A stretch of 64,000 bases of DNA from Paraburkholderia caballeronis (GCF_900104845.1 NZ_FNSR01000002.1:372001-436000); one strand, 5' to 3'; shown: positions 8,183-16,810, counted from the first letter of the stretch. Numbers and translations are program-made. Notes: generated by a model not told the origin, from the letters alone.

Positions 8183-8458
8183 TCACGAGGGCCGCGCGCC
8201 CTTGCGTCGAAATCCGTCCGCCGACCACCACGACCCTGCGATGAAGAAGTAGACAGCGCCCATCGCATCGCTGGAAAGCAGCGCCCCCGCCAGCGCCGAG
8301 CGTGCGCCGCTCGATAACATTCCCCATCGTTCGCCGGAGCGTCTCCAGCGAACGGCGGCACTGCCAAGCTGGAAAAGGCCTGAAAAAACGGCCCAGACTC
8401 CGAATGCCCGGGGTAAGCCGCTCACAACCATGCAGACGACGAATTGACGTACCGACAT
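8183..8458 (-). CDS. Truncated DUF308-like paralogue
   Basis: A 91-residue frame opening at ATG 8458, with GGGAGG nine bases upstream. It aligns by eye with the second half of the DUF308 protein at 5408-5983: FGVWAVFSGLFQLGSAAVRW matches FGVWAILSGVLQLGTAVRRW, and SGARSALAG matches SGAQSALAG. Relative to that gene it lacks about the first 85 residues (the first membrane segments) and has a roughly 15-residue internal deletion before GAVYF. It could be an expressed short membrane protein or a decaying copy. Its upstream palindrome at 8531-8558 has the same core as the one before the full-length gene. Confidence 0.6.
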   Translation of the reverse strand: MSVRQFVVCMVVSGLPRAFGVWAVFSGLFQLGSAAVRWRRSGERWGMLSSGARSALAGALLSSDAMGAVYFFIAGSWWSADGFRRKGARPS

Positions 8459-8530
8459 TGCGCTCATCCTCCCGGAAGTCTCGACTGGCGTCGCTGCTCC
8501 GATGGGTAGCATGGCATTGGGTCGATGCCC

Positions 8531-8558
8531 GCGCCATCGGTCAAATGACCGATGGCGC
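8531..8558. promoter_or_regulatory. Second copy of the ATCGGTCA-N2-TGACCGAT palindrome
   Basis: Perfect 13-base arms around a central AA; the core is ATCGGTCA-AA-TGACCGAT. It lies 73 bases upstream of ATG 8458. The core half-sites match the palindrome at 6098-6129 exactly, while the flanks differ in sequence but keep complementarity, as expected for a protein-binding dyad. Confidence 0.7.
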
Positions 8559-8601
8559 CAGGAAGCGAATACACCCGGGGCGGTTCGCAGTGGGAGCCCG
8601 A

Positions 8602-9210
8602 TCACCCGCGCTCATCGTTGGGAATAGCGGACTCCACCGCCGACTTGAGCCTCGCCAGCCCCTTCTGGATGATCTCCGGATCCTCGACGGCCCGACGCTC
8701 GACCGGATTCACCTCATCCGGCCGCACGGTCTGAAACAGGCGTGTGAACAGACAGCTATCGGGGCCGATTGGCGTGACAGCGAACGTTGCGACGTACTGA
8801 ATGCGATCGCCCGGTTTGCCGTTGACAACGTCCTGTCCCGCGACCGTCCACAGAAACCCGTCGATCTGCGCGACCACGGTGTATTGCTTGCTGATGCCGC
8901 TTGTGTTCGCCGGATTCACGTTTTCAATCAGGACGTCCCCGAGCTGCGAAGGCGCGTCCAGCTTGCCGCGAACAACCGCTACGCCATGGGCGACAGGCAA
9001 CCATCGAGGAAGATTGCCCCACGTCGTCACCCAGTCGAACACGGCTCGCGCCGGGCGCTGGATCACGATGCGGTTCTCGACGAACCGAACGTTCATGCTG
9101 TCCGGGATCGGCGAATGGTACGGCCCGGACGACACGGACTGCGCCAGCGCCGCAGCGCGGGGAAACGCGCACACGAGCGCGAACGACAGACAAACGGCCA
9201 GCTTGTTCAC
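8602..9210 (-). CDS. Exported SRPBCC (START/Bet v1-like) protein
   Basis: Protein of 202 residues from the GTG at 9210, which has GAGGAG nearby upstream. Residues 1-24 form a signal peptide ending in ALAQS. The rest is an SRPBCC/polyketide-cyclase-like fold: RIVIQRPARAVFDWVTTWGNLPRWLP is the usual first strand-helix, and the final helix runs through RAVEDPEIIQKGLARLKSAVESA. The fold binds hydrophobic ligands, and no catalytic residues can be assigned. It is a monocistronic minus-strand gene, divergent from the dioxygenase gene. Export to the periplasm is inferred from the signal peptide. Confidence 0.82.
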   Translation of the reverse strand: MNKLAVCLSFALVCAFPRAAALAQSVSSGPYHSPIPDSMNVRFVENRIVIQRPARAVFDWVTTWGNLPRWLPVAHGVAVVRGKLDAPSQLGDVLIENVNPANTSGISKQYTVVAQIDGFLWTVAGQDVVNGKPGDRIQYVATFAVTPIGPDSCLFTRLFQTVRPDEVNPVERRAVEDPEIIQKGLARLKSAVESAIPNDERG

Positions 9211-9405
9211 GGCTGAACTCCTCAATAACTGTCGGCATTGGACGGGGCCGGGGTGGACATCAACGCGCACGCCTGGAACCGAACGGATCGAAAAATATCG
9301 GACACACAGACCGTTATTGACTATAACTTCCGGATAACGAAAATCAGAATATGACGTAAACCCCCATACACGCGGCTGTCTACGTGCCATATCTTTCACC
9401 ACATT

Positions 9406-9418
9406 GGACATATTGTCC
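9406..9418. promoter_or_regulatory. Inverted repeat before the dioxygenase operon
   Basis: GGACA-TAT-TGTCC lies 18 bases before the GTG start of the dioxygenase gene, in a locally AT-rich stretch. The position suits a repressor site. The IclR-family gene at the end of the same operon is the obvious candidate binder, which is an inference. Confidence 0.45.
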
Positions 9419-9436
9419 GTTTTGTGGAGATCCGCA

Positions 9437-10351
9437 GTGAAACTGGAAATCGAACCGTTCCCGTCGTGTCTCGGCGCCGAAGTACGCGGCATCGACCTGT
9501 CACAGCCGCTGACCGGCGACAACCGGGCGGCCATCGAAGCCGCCATCGCCAGGCATGCAGTGCTGGTGTTTCGCGACCAGCCGCTGTCGCAGGATGCGCA
9601 GGTCGCGCTCGCACGCGGCTTCGGGCCGCTCGATCTGGGCCTGAAGCGCGTGAAGAAAACCGTCAGCCGCTTCCGCCATGACGAACTGCTCGACATCTCG
9701 AACGTCGATACCAACGGCGAAATCGCCGCGCGCGACACGCGGCGCATCGTCGGCAATCTGGCGAACCAGCTGTGGCATAGCGATAGTTCGTTCCAGAAGC
9801 CGGCCGCGCGTTACTCGATGCTCTCCGCCATCGCGGTCGCGCCACAAGGCGGTGACACGGAGTTCTGCGACCTGCGCGCCGCCTGGGACGCACTGCCCGA
9901 AGACTGGAAACGCGAGATCGAAGGCCGCGAGGCGGTGCACTATGCGCTGCACTCGCGCTTCGTGCTCGGCGATACCGACTACACCGAAGCACAGCGCGCC
10001 GAACTGCCGCCCGCGACATGGCCGCTGGTCCGCACGCATCCCGACTCGCAGCGCAAGCTGCTGTTCGTCGGCGCGCACGCGAGCGAAGTGGTCGGCATGA
10101 CGCTGGCCGAGGGCCGCATGTTGCTGATGGATCTGCTGGAACACGTCACGCAGCGCGAATTCGTCTACGTGCATAAGTGGCAACCAGGCGATCTGGTGAT
10201 GTGGGACAACCGCAGCACGCTGCATCGCGGACGCCGCTACGACCTGTCGATCCGCCGCGAGATGCGTCGCACGACGACGCTCGACGTCGATGGCGACAAA
10301 CAGGCCGCCACGAGCGACACCGTCGACGAGTGCGCACACCAGACAGTCTGA
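9437..10351 (+). CDS. TauD/TfdA family alpha-ketoglutarate-dependent dioxygenase
   Basis: Non-haem Fe(II)/2-oxoglutarate dioxygenase of 304 residues, started at GTG 9437 because GGAG stands eight bases before it and the family motif EIEPFPSCLGAEVRGIDLSQPL begins at once. The iron-binding facial triad is visible: HSD in QLWHSDSSFQ (about residue 114) and the distal His in NRSTLHRGRRYD (about 261). The 2-oxoglutarate-anchoring Arg is in the following RREMRR. Members oxidise taurine, 2,4-D-type aryloxyacids or other small acids. The neighbouring organic-acid-type MFS transporter and IclR regulator suggest a catabolic operon for an imported carboxylate. The exact substrate cannot be chosen. Confidence 0.9.
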   Translation: MKLEIEPFPSCLGAEVRGIDLSQPLTGDNRAAIEAAIARHAVLVFRDQPLSQDAQVALARGFGPLDLGLKRVKKTVSRFRHDELLDISNVDTNGEIAARDTRRIVGNLANQLWHSDSSFQKPAARYSMLSAIAVAPQGGDTEFCDLRAAWDALPEDWKREIEGREAVHYALHSRFVLGDTDYTEAQRAELPPATWPLVRTHPDSQRKLLFVGAHASEVVGMTLAEGRMLLMDLLEHVTQREFVYVHKWQPGDLVMWDNRSTLHRGRRYDLSIRREMRRTTTLDVDGDKQAATSDTVDECAHQTV

Positions 10352-10454
10352 TGCGCGATCGGCGGCGCTGGCCACCACGACAAAAACAGCACCATCCGCA
10401 AGCCCCGGAGCAAGCGCACCTTGCCCGCTCCGGCAAAGGAGACAGGAAACGACG

Positions 10455-11810
10455 ATGAACATACCCACTGGACCGGCCGAACTGATGAACGCATCGACGG
10501 GCGTCAACGGCGAATTCCGCGCGGCCGGCGCGCACGACGCGGCCGAACTCGACCGCGTCGTCGACAAGGTCGGACGTCAGCTGATGTGGTTTCTGGTCGC
10601 GCTATATCTGGTCGCGATCATGGACCGCAGCAACATCTCGTTCGCCGCGCTGACCATGAACGGCGATCTCGGTCTGTCTCCGAAGGCCTATGGCATCGGC
10701 GTCGGCGCGATGTTCTTCACCTATGCGCTGTTCGAGGTGCCGAGCAACCTGCTGCTTGCGCGCATCGGCGCCCGCGCGACGCTCACGCGCATCGCGATGC
10801 TGTGGGGTATCGTGACGGTGCTCATGGCGTGCGCGGTCGGCCCGGTCAGCTTCTGGGCGCTGCGCGCCCTGCTCGGCGCCGCCGAATCGGGCCTGTTTCC
10901 GGGCGTGATGCTGTTCCTGAGCTTCTGGTTTCCGTACGCGTGGCGCGCGCGGTACAACGCTGCATTCAATCTGGCCGTGCCGATTGCGTACATTGCGTCG
11001 GGCATCGTGTCCGGTGCGCTGCTCACGCTGAACGGCGCGGGCGGACTCGCGGGCTGGCAGTGGCTGTTCGTGCTCGAAGGGCTGCCCGCCGTGCTGCTCG
11101 GCGTGATCGGCGCGTTCTGGCTGACCAACCGGCCGTCCGAGGCGACGTGGCTCTCGCTCGCCGAGCGACAGACGCTCGAAGCCGCGCTCGACGCGCATCC
11201 GCCTTCGGCGAAGGTGGTCGCGCCTACGTCGATGCTGCGCGCGCTCGTCAACCCGGTCGTGCTAACGATGGGCCTGTGCAACACGCTGCTGTTCTGCGGC
11301 CTCACGTCTGCGCAAATCTGGTTGCCGCAGATGCTGAAGACGTATCACTCGTCGTTCACCACGATCGGCCTGTTCTCCGCCATGCCGCCACTCGCGGGAT
11401 TGATCGGCATGGTTGCGCTCGGGCGACTGTCGGACCGCTCGCCGCATCGCTTCCTGCATGCGTCGCTCGCGTTCGCGCTGTCGGCGCTCGGTTTTGCGCT
11501 GGTCGCGCTGTCGCATTCGATGTGGCCGATGCTGCTCGGCTTCACGCTCGCCAGTGTCGGTATACTGGCGACCCAGGCGATTTTCTGGACCATCCCGCAG
11601 TCGTTCCTGCATCGCTCGACGTCCGCAGGCGCGATCGGCGCAATCGGCATGATGGGGAGCATCGGCGGCGCGATCATGCCGGCGATCGTCGGCGAACTGC
11701 GTGCGCAGACGCATGCGTTCACCGCGGGCTTCATCGTCGTGGCCGTCGCGTGTCTCGCGGGCTGCGCGCTGATCGGCGTGCTGCACGCAATGATGGCGCG
11801 GCAACGGTGA
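10455..11810 (+). CDS. MFS transporter, anion:cation symporter type
   Basis: Inner-membrane transporter of 451 residues with about 12 transmembrane segments. Start ATG 10455 follows AAAGGAGACAGG. After a 40-residue cytoplasmic tail, the first helix contains FLVALYLVAIMDRSNISFAA, the hallmark of the ACS family (tartrate, phthalate, hexuronate and similar carboxylates). RALLGAAESGLFPGVMLFLS is the matching helix-5 region. It lies about 100 bases after the dioxygenase gene and upstream of the IclR regulator, so it most likely imports the dioxygenase substrate. The specificity is inferred only from family and context. Confidence 0.9.
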   Translation: MNIPTGPAELMNASTGVNGEFRAAGAHDAAELDRVVDKVGRQLMWFLVALYLVAIMDRSNISFAALTMNGDLGLSPKAYGIGVGAMFFTYALFEVPSNLLLARIGARATLTRIAMLWGIVTVLMACAVGPVSFWALRALLGAAESGLFPGVMLFLSFWFPYAWRARYNAAFNLAVPIAYIASGIVSGALLTLNGAGGLAGWQWLFVLEGLPAVLLGVIGAFWLTNRPSEATWLSLAERQTLEAALDAHPPSAKVVAPTSMLRALVNPVVLTMGLCNTLLFCGLTSAQIWLPQMLKTYHSSFTTIGLFSAMPPLAGLIGMVALGRLSDRSPHRFLHASLAFALSALGFALVALSHSMWPMLLGFTLASVGILATQAIFWTIPQSFLHRSTSAGAIGAIGMMGSIGGAIMPAIVGELRAQTHAFTAGFIVVAVACLAGCALIGVLHAMMARQR

Positions 11811-11921
11811 TGCAGCCGTGGCAGGCCGGTTTTGTCCGAAACGCGTGATGGAAGCCGCCTCAACCCGTATCGACGCGTCCGGCAGATCCGCTCCGCCGGA
11901 CGCTTTTATTCCGCTCCGCAC

Positions 11922-12731
11922 ATGGCACTCGACACTCTCACGGACGCCCGCCCGAAAACCGCCGACGACGATGTTTCCGCCCTTTCGCGCGGCCTGTCGC
12001 TGCTGGAGACGATCACCGCGTCGCCGCATCCGCTGACCGTCAAGGAACTCGCCCAGCAAACCGGCATTCCGCGCCCGACCGTCGCGCGCATCGCCTCGAC
12101 GCTCGTCAATGCGGGTTATGTGCGGCAACTCGAAGGCAAGGACCGCTTCTTTCCGACGACGCGCTCGCTCGAACTGGCCAACACGTTTCTCGCGCACTTC
12201 GACATGTGCAAGGCCGTGCGGCCGTTCCTGCGCGAACTGGCGGAAGAATGCGGCGCGGCAGTGCATCTGTGTCTGCGCAACCGGCTCGACATGGTGGTGA
12301 TCGAATCGGTGCGGCCATCGGTCGGGCCGATCATCGTGCGGCTCGGCCTCGGCGATCGCCTGCAGCTTGCGCACTCGGCGATCGGCCGTGCGCATCTCGC
12401 CAGCCTGCCGCCCGAGGAACGCGATCCGCTCGTCGAATCGCTGCGGCTGTCGGGCGCGAACGAAGGCATGGATCTGCGCGCGATGGTGAAGAAGGCAGCG
12501 AGGGAACTGGGCGACAAGGGCTTCGTCAGCGCATTCGGCGACTGGCACAGCGACATCAACGCTGTGGCCGTGCCGTTGCAATCGCCGGCCGGCGAGCACT
12601 TCGCGATCAACTGCGGCGGCCCCGCGTTCCTGTTCTCGCGCGAGACGGTGCTCGAACACCTGGGTCCACGCCTCGTCGATACCGCGGCGAAAATCCAGGA
12701 ATTGATCGGCAGGGTCGTTCTTGGCGCGTGA
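11922..12731 (+). CDS. IclR family transcriptional regulator
   Basis: Regulator of 269 residues. The N-terminal winged helix (about 20-85) contains LSLLETITASPHPLTVKELA and the recognition segment GIPRPTVARIASTLVNAGYV. The C-terminal effector domain (about 95-265) has the IclR features RPFLRELAEECGAAVHLCLR and a late SAFGDWHSDINAVAVP strand. ATG 11922 was chosen because the open frame upstream is not conserved-looking. It follows the transporter by 111 bases on the same strand and probably controls the dioxygenase/transporter genes in response to their substrate. The inverted repeat at 9406-9418 is a possible site. Confidence 0.92.
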   Translation: MALDTLTDARPKTADDDVSALSRGLSLLETITASPHPLTVKELAQQTGIPRPTVARIASTLVNAGYVRQLEGKDRFFPTTRSLELANTFLAHFDMCKAVRPFLRELAEECGAAVHLCLRNRLDMVVIESVRPSVGPIIVRLGLGDRLQLAHSAIGRAHLASLPPEERDPLVESLRLSGANEGMDLRAMVKKAARELGDKGFVSAFGDWHSDINAVAVPLQSPAGEHFAINCGGPAFLFSRETVLEHLGPRLVDTAAKIQELIGRVVLGA

Positions 12732-13370
12732 GCGCGCACCGCTTCACGCGGCGTAACCGTTCGACCGCGAGTGTTCTTGACAGCGTGTCGATATCGGGCA
12801 GTTGGGCGCGAAGCGTGCATTCAGGCGTCGTCGCGGTGGAGTTGATCGGCAACGACTCGCGGCGGCAGTTTACCGACGAGATTGATCGGACGCTCAGCGA
12901 CGCGGGCAACGACGTGTGGTCGGCAGGCCGCATCCCTTGAAATCCAGCAGCACGTCGCGATCGTTCGGAGTCTGCGAACCTTTGGCCGTCGAGTCAAAAA
13001 ACCTGGACCCGTAGAACTTTACGGCCTCATGAATCGTTCGAGCGTGAGCAAGCGCTGTTCGACCCGCGTCGCGCGACACTCGCCCTGCAGCAGCGGCGGC
13101 CTTCTGCGCGATGGCGCCCAGACTGATATCTGTGGGCGCGTGTCGGTGCGTCATATACGGTCTCTGCAAACGGATATGCGATGCCGGCGTTCAATGCGCC
13201 TTCCACCGCGAGGCAGAAACGCAATTGATCCGGCTCCCGTCCGCTTTCGGTCCCACGCCAGAGACCAGATCGCAGCAGCAAGCCACGCGAACCCTCTTCG
13301 ATCGGACAGTCCAGCGCCCGCGGCACTGCTCAAAAAGGAAAAGACAGCGCGACTGCGACTACCCACACCG
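12732..13370. other. Long convergent intergenic region, no supported gene
   Basis: About 640 bases lie between the convergent IclR and YqjK-like genes. Several open frames cross it, including minus-strand ones at about 12894-13169 and 13027-13326. None has a good ribosome binding site, a recognised motif or the GC3 bias of its neighbours. It may hold decayed genes. Confidence 0.4.
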
Positions 13371-13673
13371 TCACCTCAGCGCAACCGCTCGCATCCACCT
13401 CACGATCCACGTGACAATCGCCGAGCGGAAGATCGCCGCCAGCCCTCGGTGGCGTCCGAGCACGAATGCGCCAGCAAATGCGCCAGCCAGGAGTTTCGCC
13501 TCCGGACTCGACAGAAGCGTCGACAATTCGCGCTCGATCGCCCACTGGCCTGGGCGGTCTGCGCGACGGACGGGCCGCAGCCGGCGCGCATCGGCGAGCA
13601 GCACCGCCCGGCTCTGCGTCATGCGCGCGAGCACGAGTGCCTGTGCCTCCTCATACGGGTGTCGCAGCCTCAT
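13371..13673 (-). CDS. Small YqjK-like protein
   Basis: A 100-residue basic protein whose ATG (13673) overlaps the TGA of the preceding holin-like gene by four bases, a sign of translational coupling. It has a hydrophobic patch near residues 58-75 (KLLAGAFAGAFVLGRHRG) and a second amphipathic stretch at the end. Position and size match the third gene of yqjDEK-type operons, but the sequence itself is too divergent for a firm family call. A role at the inner membrane, perhaps in envelope stress or ribosome association, would be by analogy only. Confidence 0.7.
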   Translation of the reverse strand: MRLRHPYEEAQALVLARMTQSRAVLLADARRLRPVRRADRPGQWAIERELSTLLSSPEAKLLAGAFAGAFVLGRHRGLAAIFRSAIVTWIVRWMRAVALR

Positions 13674-14044
13674 TTGAGTACCTCCTTGAGCGCATCCATG
13701 TCGCGCTGGATCTCCCCTCGCAACATCGACAACGGAACGCCTGGCCGACGCGTACGAACGACGGCAAACGCGATCAGCGACACCAGCAGCCAGACACCCG
13801 CCACGCCCCACACCGACGCGAGGAAATAACGCGTCTGCCATGCCGACGCAATCACCGCGATGCAGAAGAAAGACAGCGTGAACAACGCACCCACCGCCAG
13901 CACGACCAGCGCGATGACATCGCGAAGCAATCTCGTTTTCGCTTCCGCGAGTTCGATCGCAACCAGTTCGCCGTAATCGGATAACCGGTGGACACAAAAT
14001 CGCCCGATATGCCGCCACTGCGCAGCCTTCGAATAGAGTGACAT
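13670..14044 (-). CDS. Phage holin family (DUF1469/YqjE-like) membrane protein
   Basis: Membrane protein of 124 residues. ATG 14044 follows GGGAGG by five bases. Two strongly hydrophobic segments (about 46-70 and 76-97) are followed by a polar, basic tail; the N-terminal amphipathic part contains YGELVAIELAEAKTRLLRD, typical of DUF1469. Proteins of this group are annotated as holin-like but usually occur with YqjD and YqjK homologues in stationary-phase stress operons, not in prophages. No phage genes lie nearby. The downstream gene overlaps by four bases, and a CsbD-like gene lies 120 bases upstream on the same strand. Confidence 0.85.
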   Translation of the reverse strand: MSLYSKAAQWRHIGRFCVHRLSDYGELVAIELAEAKTRLLRDVIALVVLAVGALFTLSFFCIAVIASAWQTRYFLASVWGVAGVWLLVSLIAFAVVRTRRPGVPLSMLRGEIQRDMDALKEVLK

Positions 14045-14164
14045 CTGCACCTCCCGCCGCGCTAACCAGCACCTGGCGATATCAACGAACCCTTTCGGTC
14101 GGCGTGAGCAGCCCCACGATGGAGGCCGCTCACCAGACGTTCGCCACAGGGCTGGGGGAATCCG

Positions 14165-14428
14165 TTAGCGATCCCCGCTTCCGCCGCGCCAGATCGCACC
14201 CATCAGGAAACCGACCGCTGCGGCAATCGCTAGCGTAGTGATCGGATTGGTCGTCGTCGCGTCGCGGAGCATGCTCGTCGTATCCGCACACAGTTGCTGC
14301 GCCTTGCCGCCCAACTCCCGTGTCTTGCCGGCGAGCTGGGTCGACGTGTCACCGGTCAGGTCGCCCACTGCGCTCTCGACCTTGCCCGCCACTTCCTGCA
14401 CAGCCCCTTCAGCTTTGCTCGTTTCCAT
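14165..14428 (-). CDS. CsbD-like stress protein with a C-terminal membrane anchor
   Basis: Protein of 87 residues. The N-terminal half resembles CsbD: KAEGAVQEVAGKVESAVGDL is the conserved repeat of that general-stress family. The C-terminal half (TTTNPITTLAIAAAVGFLMG) is a glycine/alanine-rich transmembrane segment like that of YqjD/DUF883 proteins, which anchors ribosome-associated stress proteins to the inner membrane. The architecture is thus a blend of the two. AGGAG lies just before the start. Context with YqjE- and YqjK-like genes supports a stationary-phase or osmotic-stress role, which is inferred. Confidence 0.82.
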   Translation of the reverse strand: METSKAEGAVQEVAGKVESAVGDLTGDTSTQLAGKTRELGGKAQQLCADTTSMLRDATTTNPITTLAIAAAVGFLMGAIWRGGSGDR

Positions 14429-14681
14429 CGCGCTACTCCTTTCTCGGTTCGGGCACGGAGCCGACTATCCGGATTCCGGATCAATGTCTCGTGAATCGTA
14501 TCGCCAGGCTCACCACCCGGACGCGCAATCCGCGAGCCTGCTATCAGAGACGCTCATCGTTCGCCGCTATTCAGCAACCCGATCTGCGGTCCCTGCTTCA
14601 TCTCGTCGTGCTGACACAGTTCCATTTTCACGGAGAACTCGATCCTTTCTCCTTCGATAGACGCTGCCAACGAGAGGAACT

Positions 14682-15218
14682 TCACCTCGCGGCATCCGCC
14701 GCAGTCCCATCGGGGCCGGACTTTCTGCTACCCTCTGTCGCCGCCGCTGGCGCTTCGTCCCGGCCCGCTCCAGACAAGACCTCCTTCTCGCCGCCGGCCA
14801 TGCGCAGATACATTGCGGCCAGTCGACGCAATTCCGCCTCGGTCGCCTCCTCAATGCCGATCAGGTGATTGTTCGCCTGACGGTGCGACGAGATCAGCTC
14901 ATTCAGCTTCAGATGAAGCGCCACACTATCCTTGTTCTGGCTTTGCTGAATCAGGAACACCATCAGGAACGTAACAATGGTGGTGCCGGTATTGATAACC
15001 AGTTGCCAACCATCGGAATAGTGAAAAAGCGGCCCAGTCACAACCCATACCACGATCGTGATAACCGCTGAACCGAAGGCGATCGGCGAACCCGCCCACC
15101 GCGTTATGGTGCTCGCAAACGCGTCGAACAGTCGGGCGATCCGGTTGCCCGACGCATAAGCCAGGCTCGACGTCTCTGGAACGGGCGCCGGACCATCCGT
15201 GAGATCTTGCTGCTTCAT
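14682..15218 (-). CDS. Low-affinity iron permease family protein
   Basis: Membrane protein of 178 residues matching the low-affinity Fe/Cu permease family. FDAFASTITRWAGSPIAFGS opens the domain, two adjacent transmembrane segments follow (about 47-64 and 72-90), and FLIQQSQNKDSVALHLKLNELI is the most conserved stretch. The tail is polar and probably cytoplasmic. In bacteria the transport function is not established; the name comes from yeast Fet4-like proteins. AGGATG (5224-5229 on the complement) lies seven bases before ATG 15218. It is monocistronic, within a block of envelope-stress genes. Confidence 0.85.
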   Translation of the reverse strand: MKQQDLTDGPAPVPETSSLAYASGNRIARLFDAFASTITRWAGSPIAFGSAVITIVVWVVTGPLFHYSDGWQLVINTGTTIVTFLMVFLIQQSQNKDSVALHLKLNELISSHRQANNHLIGIEEATEAELRRLAAMYLRMAGGEKEVLSGAGRDEAPAAATEGSRKSGPDGTAADAAR

Positions 15219-15545
15219 GGCGACATCCTGAAAGAGACATGGCGACTCACCTGTTTACCAGGCGCGTAGCAACCGCGGGAAACAGGAAAACCGGGGCTTC
15301 GTATGGACCTGCGCGACGCGTAGGCGGCCGTCGGCCGCGATGCCCGGGAGAGGGGGTGGCCAGTTTCAGAGTCGGCACTCTGACGTGCACACCGCGGTTC
15401 GCCGTGCATGGAGGGGAGGGGCACGAGGAAGGAGCACGATCCGTTCCCGGAACTTGCGTTGACGTGGCCCGGGCGGGCGCGATACGTGCGCATCGGCACC
15501 TTGGGGCCGCCACCGGAGGTCGGAGTCGGGCAAACAAAGGCCCAG
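15219..15545. other. Intergenic region, no gene seen
   Basis: No frame shows coding bias or a recognised motif on either strand. The end near 15219 should hold the promoter of the iron-permease homologue. Confidence 0.4.
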
Positions 15546-15782
15546 TCAGCCAACCGGGCCAAGCAAAACATCGATTGCGGCTTGCCCGGCGATCTCGGCT
15601 ACCAGGTAGGCCCATCGTTCGGTGAAGGGCCCGTTGCGTAGCGGTATGCGTCCGCCTCGGGCGCCGAGCACTTCGAGATTAGTCCCGCCTTGTATCTGAA
15701 AAGTGACGTCAAACGTGTCGTCCGCCGATGGAGTCAATTCGACGTGAATTTCGAAGCCGCGATACGCGATCGTTCGGCGCAT
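15546..15782 (-). CDS. Small conserved-type protein of unknown function
   Basis: A 78-residue protein from ATG 15782, which has GGAGA a few bases upstream. The sequence begins MRRTIAYRGFEIHVELTPS and alternates short beta-strand-like segments with polar turns, ending in a helix (TERWAYLVAEIAGQAAIDVL). There is no signal peptide or membrane segment. I do not recognise the family; similar short cytosolic proteins are common in Burkholderia genomes. It stands alone between two non-coding stretches. Codon use and the ribosome binding site support a real gene. Confidence 0.65.
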   Translation of the reverse strand: MRRTIAYRGFEIHVELTPSADDTFDVTFQIQGGTNLEVLGARGGRIPLRNGPFTERWAYLVAEIAGQAAIDVLLGPVG

Positions 15783-16155
15783 GGATGTCTCCGTTTCGTC
15801 ACAGGAAATGAACCAGAAAAGAAAACCGGAAACGGCTTGCACAGTTGTCGGGCGAGCTTGTCCGCACGCCCCGCCCCATCACATTAAAAGCTTGCAAGCC
15901 GGGGGCGACCGGGCCGCAATGACCACTAGACAAGCGTGCACCGGCTGTTGGCGATACCGGCTTATGTGCCGGGCGCCCGCAACGTGCCGCACAGGACCTG
16001 CGCCGTCTGACCCACGCATTTCAGCGTGGTGGCTTAGGCGTCCGCAGCCAGTCGATCAGCCCGAGACGGATTGCCTTGCGCTCGACGAAGCGCTCGGCGA
16101 AAACCATCATCGGCCTGCTGCAATGTCAGCGAGCGGCGGCAAACCAAACGCAGCA
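15783..16155. other. Intergenic region with a small hairpin
   Basis: No coding frame is supported. At 16012-16029, CCACGC and GCGTGG form a six-base stem with loop ATTTCA. It lies downstream of the minus-strand DUF2934 gene and might contribute to its termination, but it has no T-run. Confidence 0.4.
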
Positions 16156-16608
16156 TTATTGCGCTTCGAAACCGACTACGCGGAGCCAGAATTCGTCCGC
16201 ACGCCCCTCCGGACAACCTTCCCGCTGCCACAACGCATATGCGCGCTCGCTCAGGTGTTGATCTAGCGCTCGATACCAGTACACCTCCGTTCGTCCGTCG
16301 AGGCGGCCGTCTTGCTCCCAAAGAGCGTAAGCGCGTTCACGAACCGCCTGTTCCAGGCCATCCTTCGTTTCGGAGCTTCGTTCAAGGTCGTCGCCATAGG
16401 GAGACATCTGCCCGCTCCGACTGACATGCAAGCGAGCCGTTAGACCTTCGATTTCATTGTCGGGAACCAGACGGCCGTGCGCCGCCGCCTCAAGCGCCTT
16501 CGCTTCATACAGGCTATCGTCCGCCGCATCCCCCCATTCCCCCAGGGTGATGGGGTACGTGTGCAGCACAGTGCCGCCGCCATTCAAAACATCAACCAGT
16601 CGTTGCAT
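16156..16608 (-). CDS. DUF2934 domain protein with two repeats
   Basis: Protein of 150 residues from ATG 16608, preceded by GGGAGGAG. The C-terminal half carries two copies of the DUF2934 motif: ERAYALWEQDGRLDGRTEVYW and ERAYALWQREGCPEGRADEFW, about 35 residues apart. DUF2934 is a short helical motif of unknown function found mostly in proteobacteria. The N-terminal 80 residues (VLNGGGTVLHTYPITLGEWG) resemble a small mixed fold and do not match a family I know. It sits in the stress/storage gene block and is separated from the hemerythrin gene by about 200 bases. Confidence 0.8.
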   Translation of the reverse strand: MQRLVDVLNGGGTVLHTYPITLGEWGDAADDSLYEAKALEAAAHGRLVPDNEIEGLTARLHVSRSGQMSPYGDDLERSSETKDGLEQAVRERAYALWEQDGRLDGRTEVYWYRALDQHLSERAYALWQREGCPEGRADEFWLRVVGFEAQ

Positions 16609-16810
16609 TACAACTCCTCCCATCCGCATTCGTATCAAGTCTGGGCCACCGCTTACGGCGGTGGGCGTATTGAGAACGACTGTGGCGATACCTTCGCGTC
16701 CCCCGTGGGGCTTCCGATGACGCCGGGAATAAACGTTTCCGCTTTTGTCGAGCTTCGAAGTCGTATCGGAACGATGCTGTGGAAGTCGATGAGGGCGATG
16801 CGATACAGGC

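Noticed and set aside
12894..13169. Possible small minus-strand gene
   Set aside because: There is no good ribosome binding site and no recognisable motif. Codon bias is weak.
13670..14044. Prophage remnant suggested by the phage-holin name
   Set aside because: No other phage genes are nearby; the YqjE/YqjK-type operon explains it.
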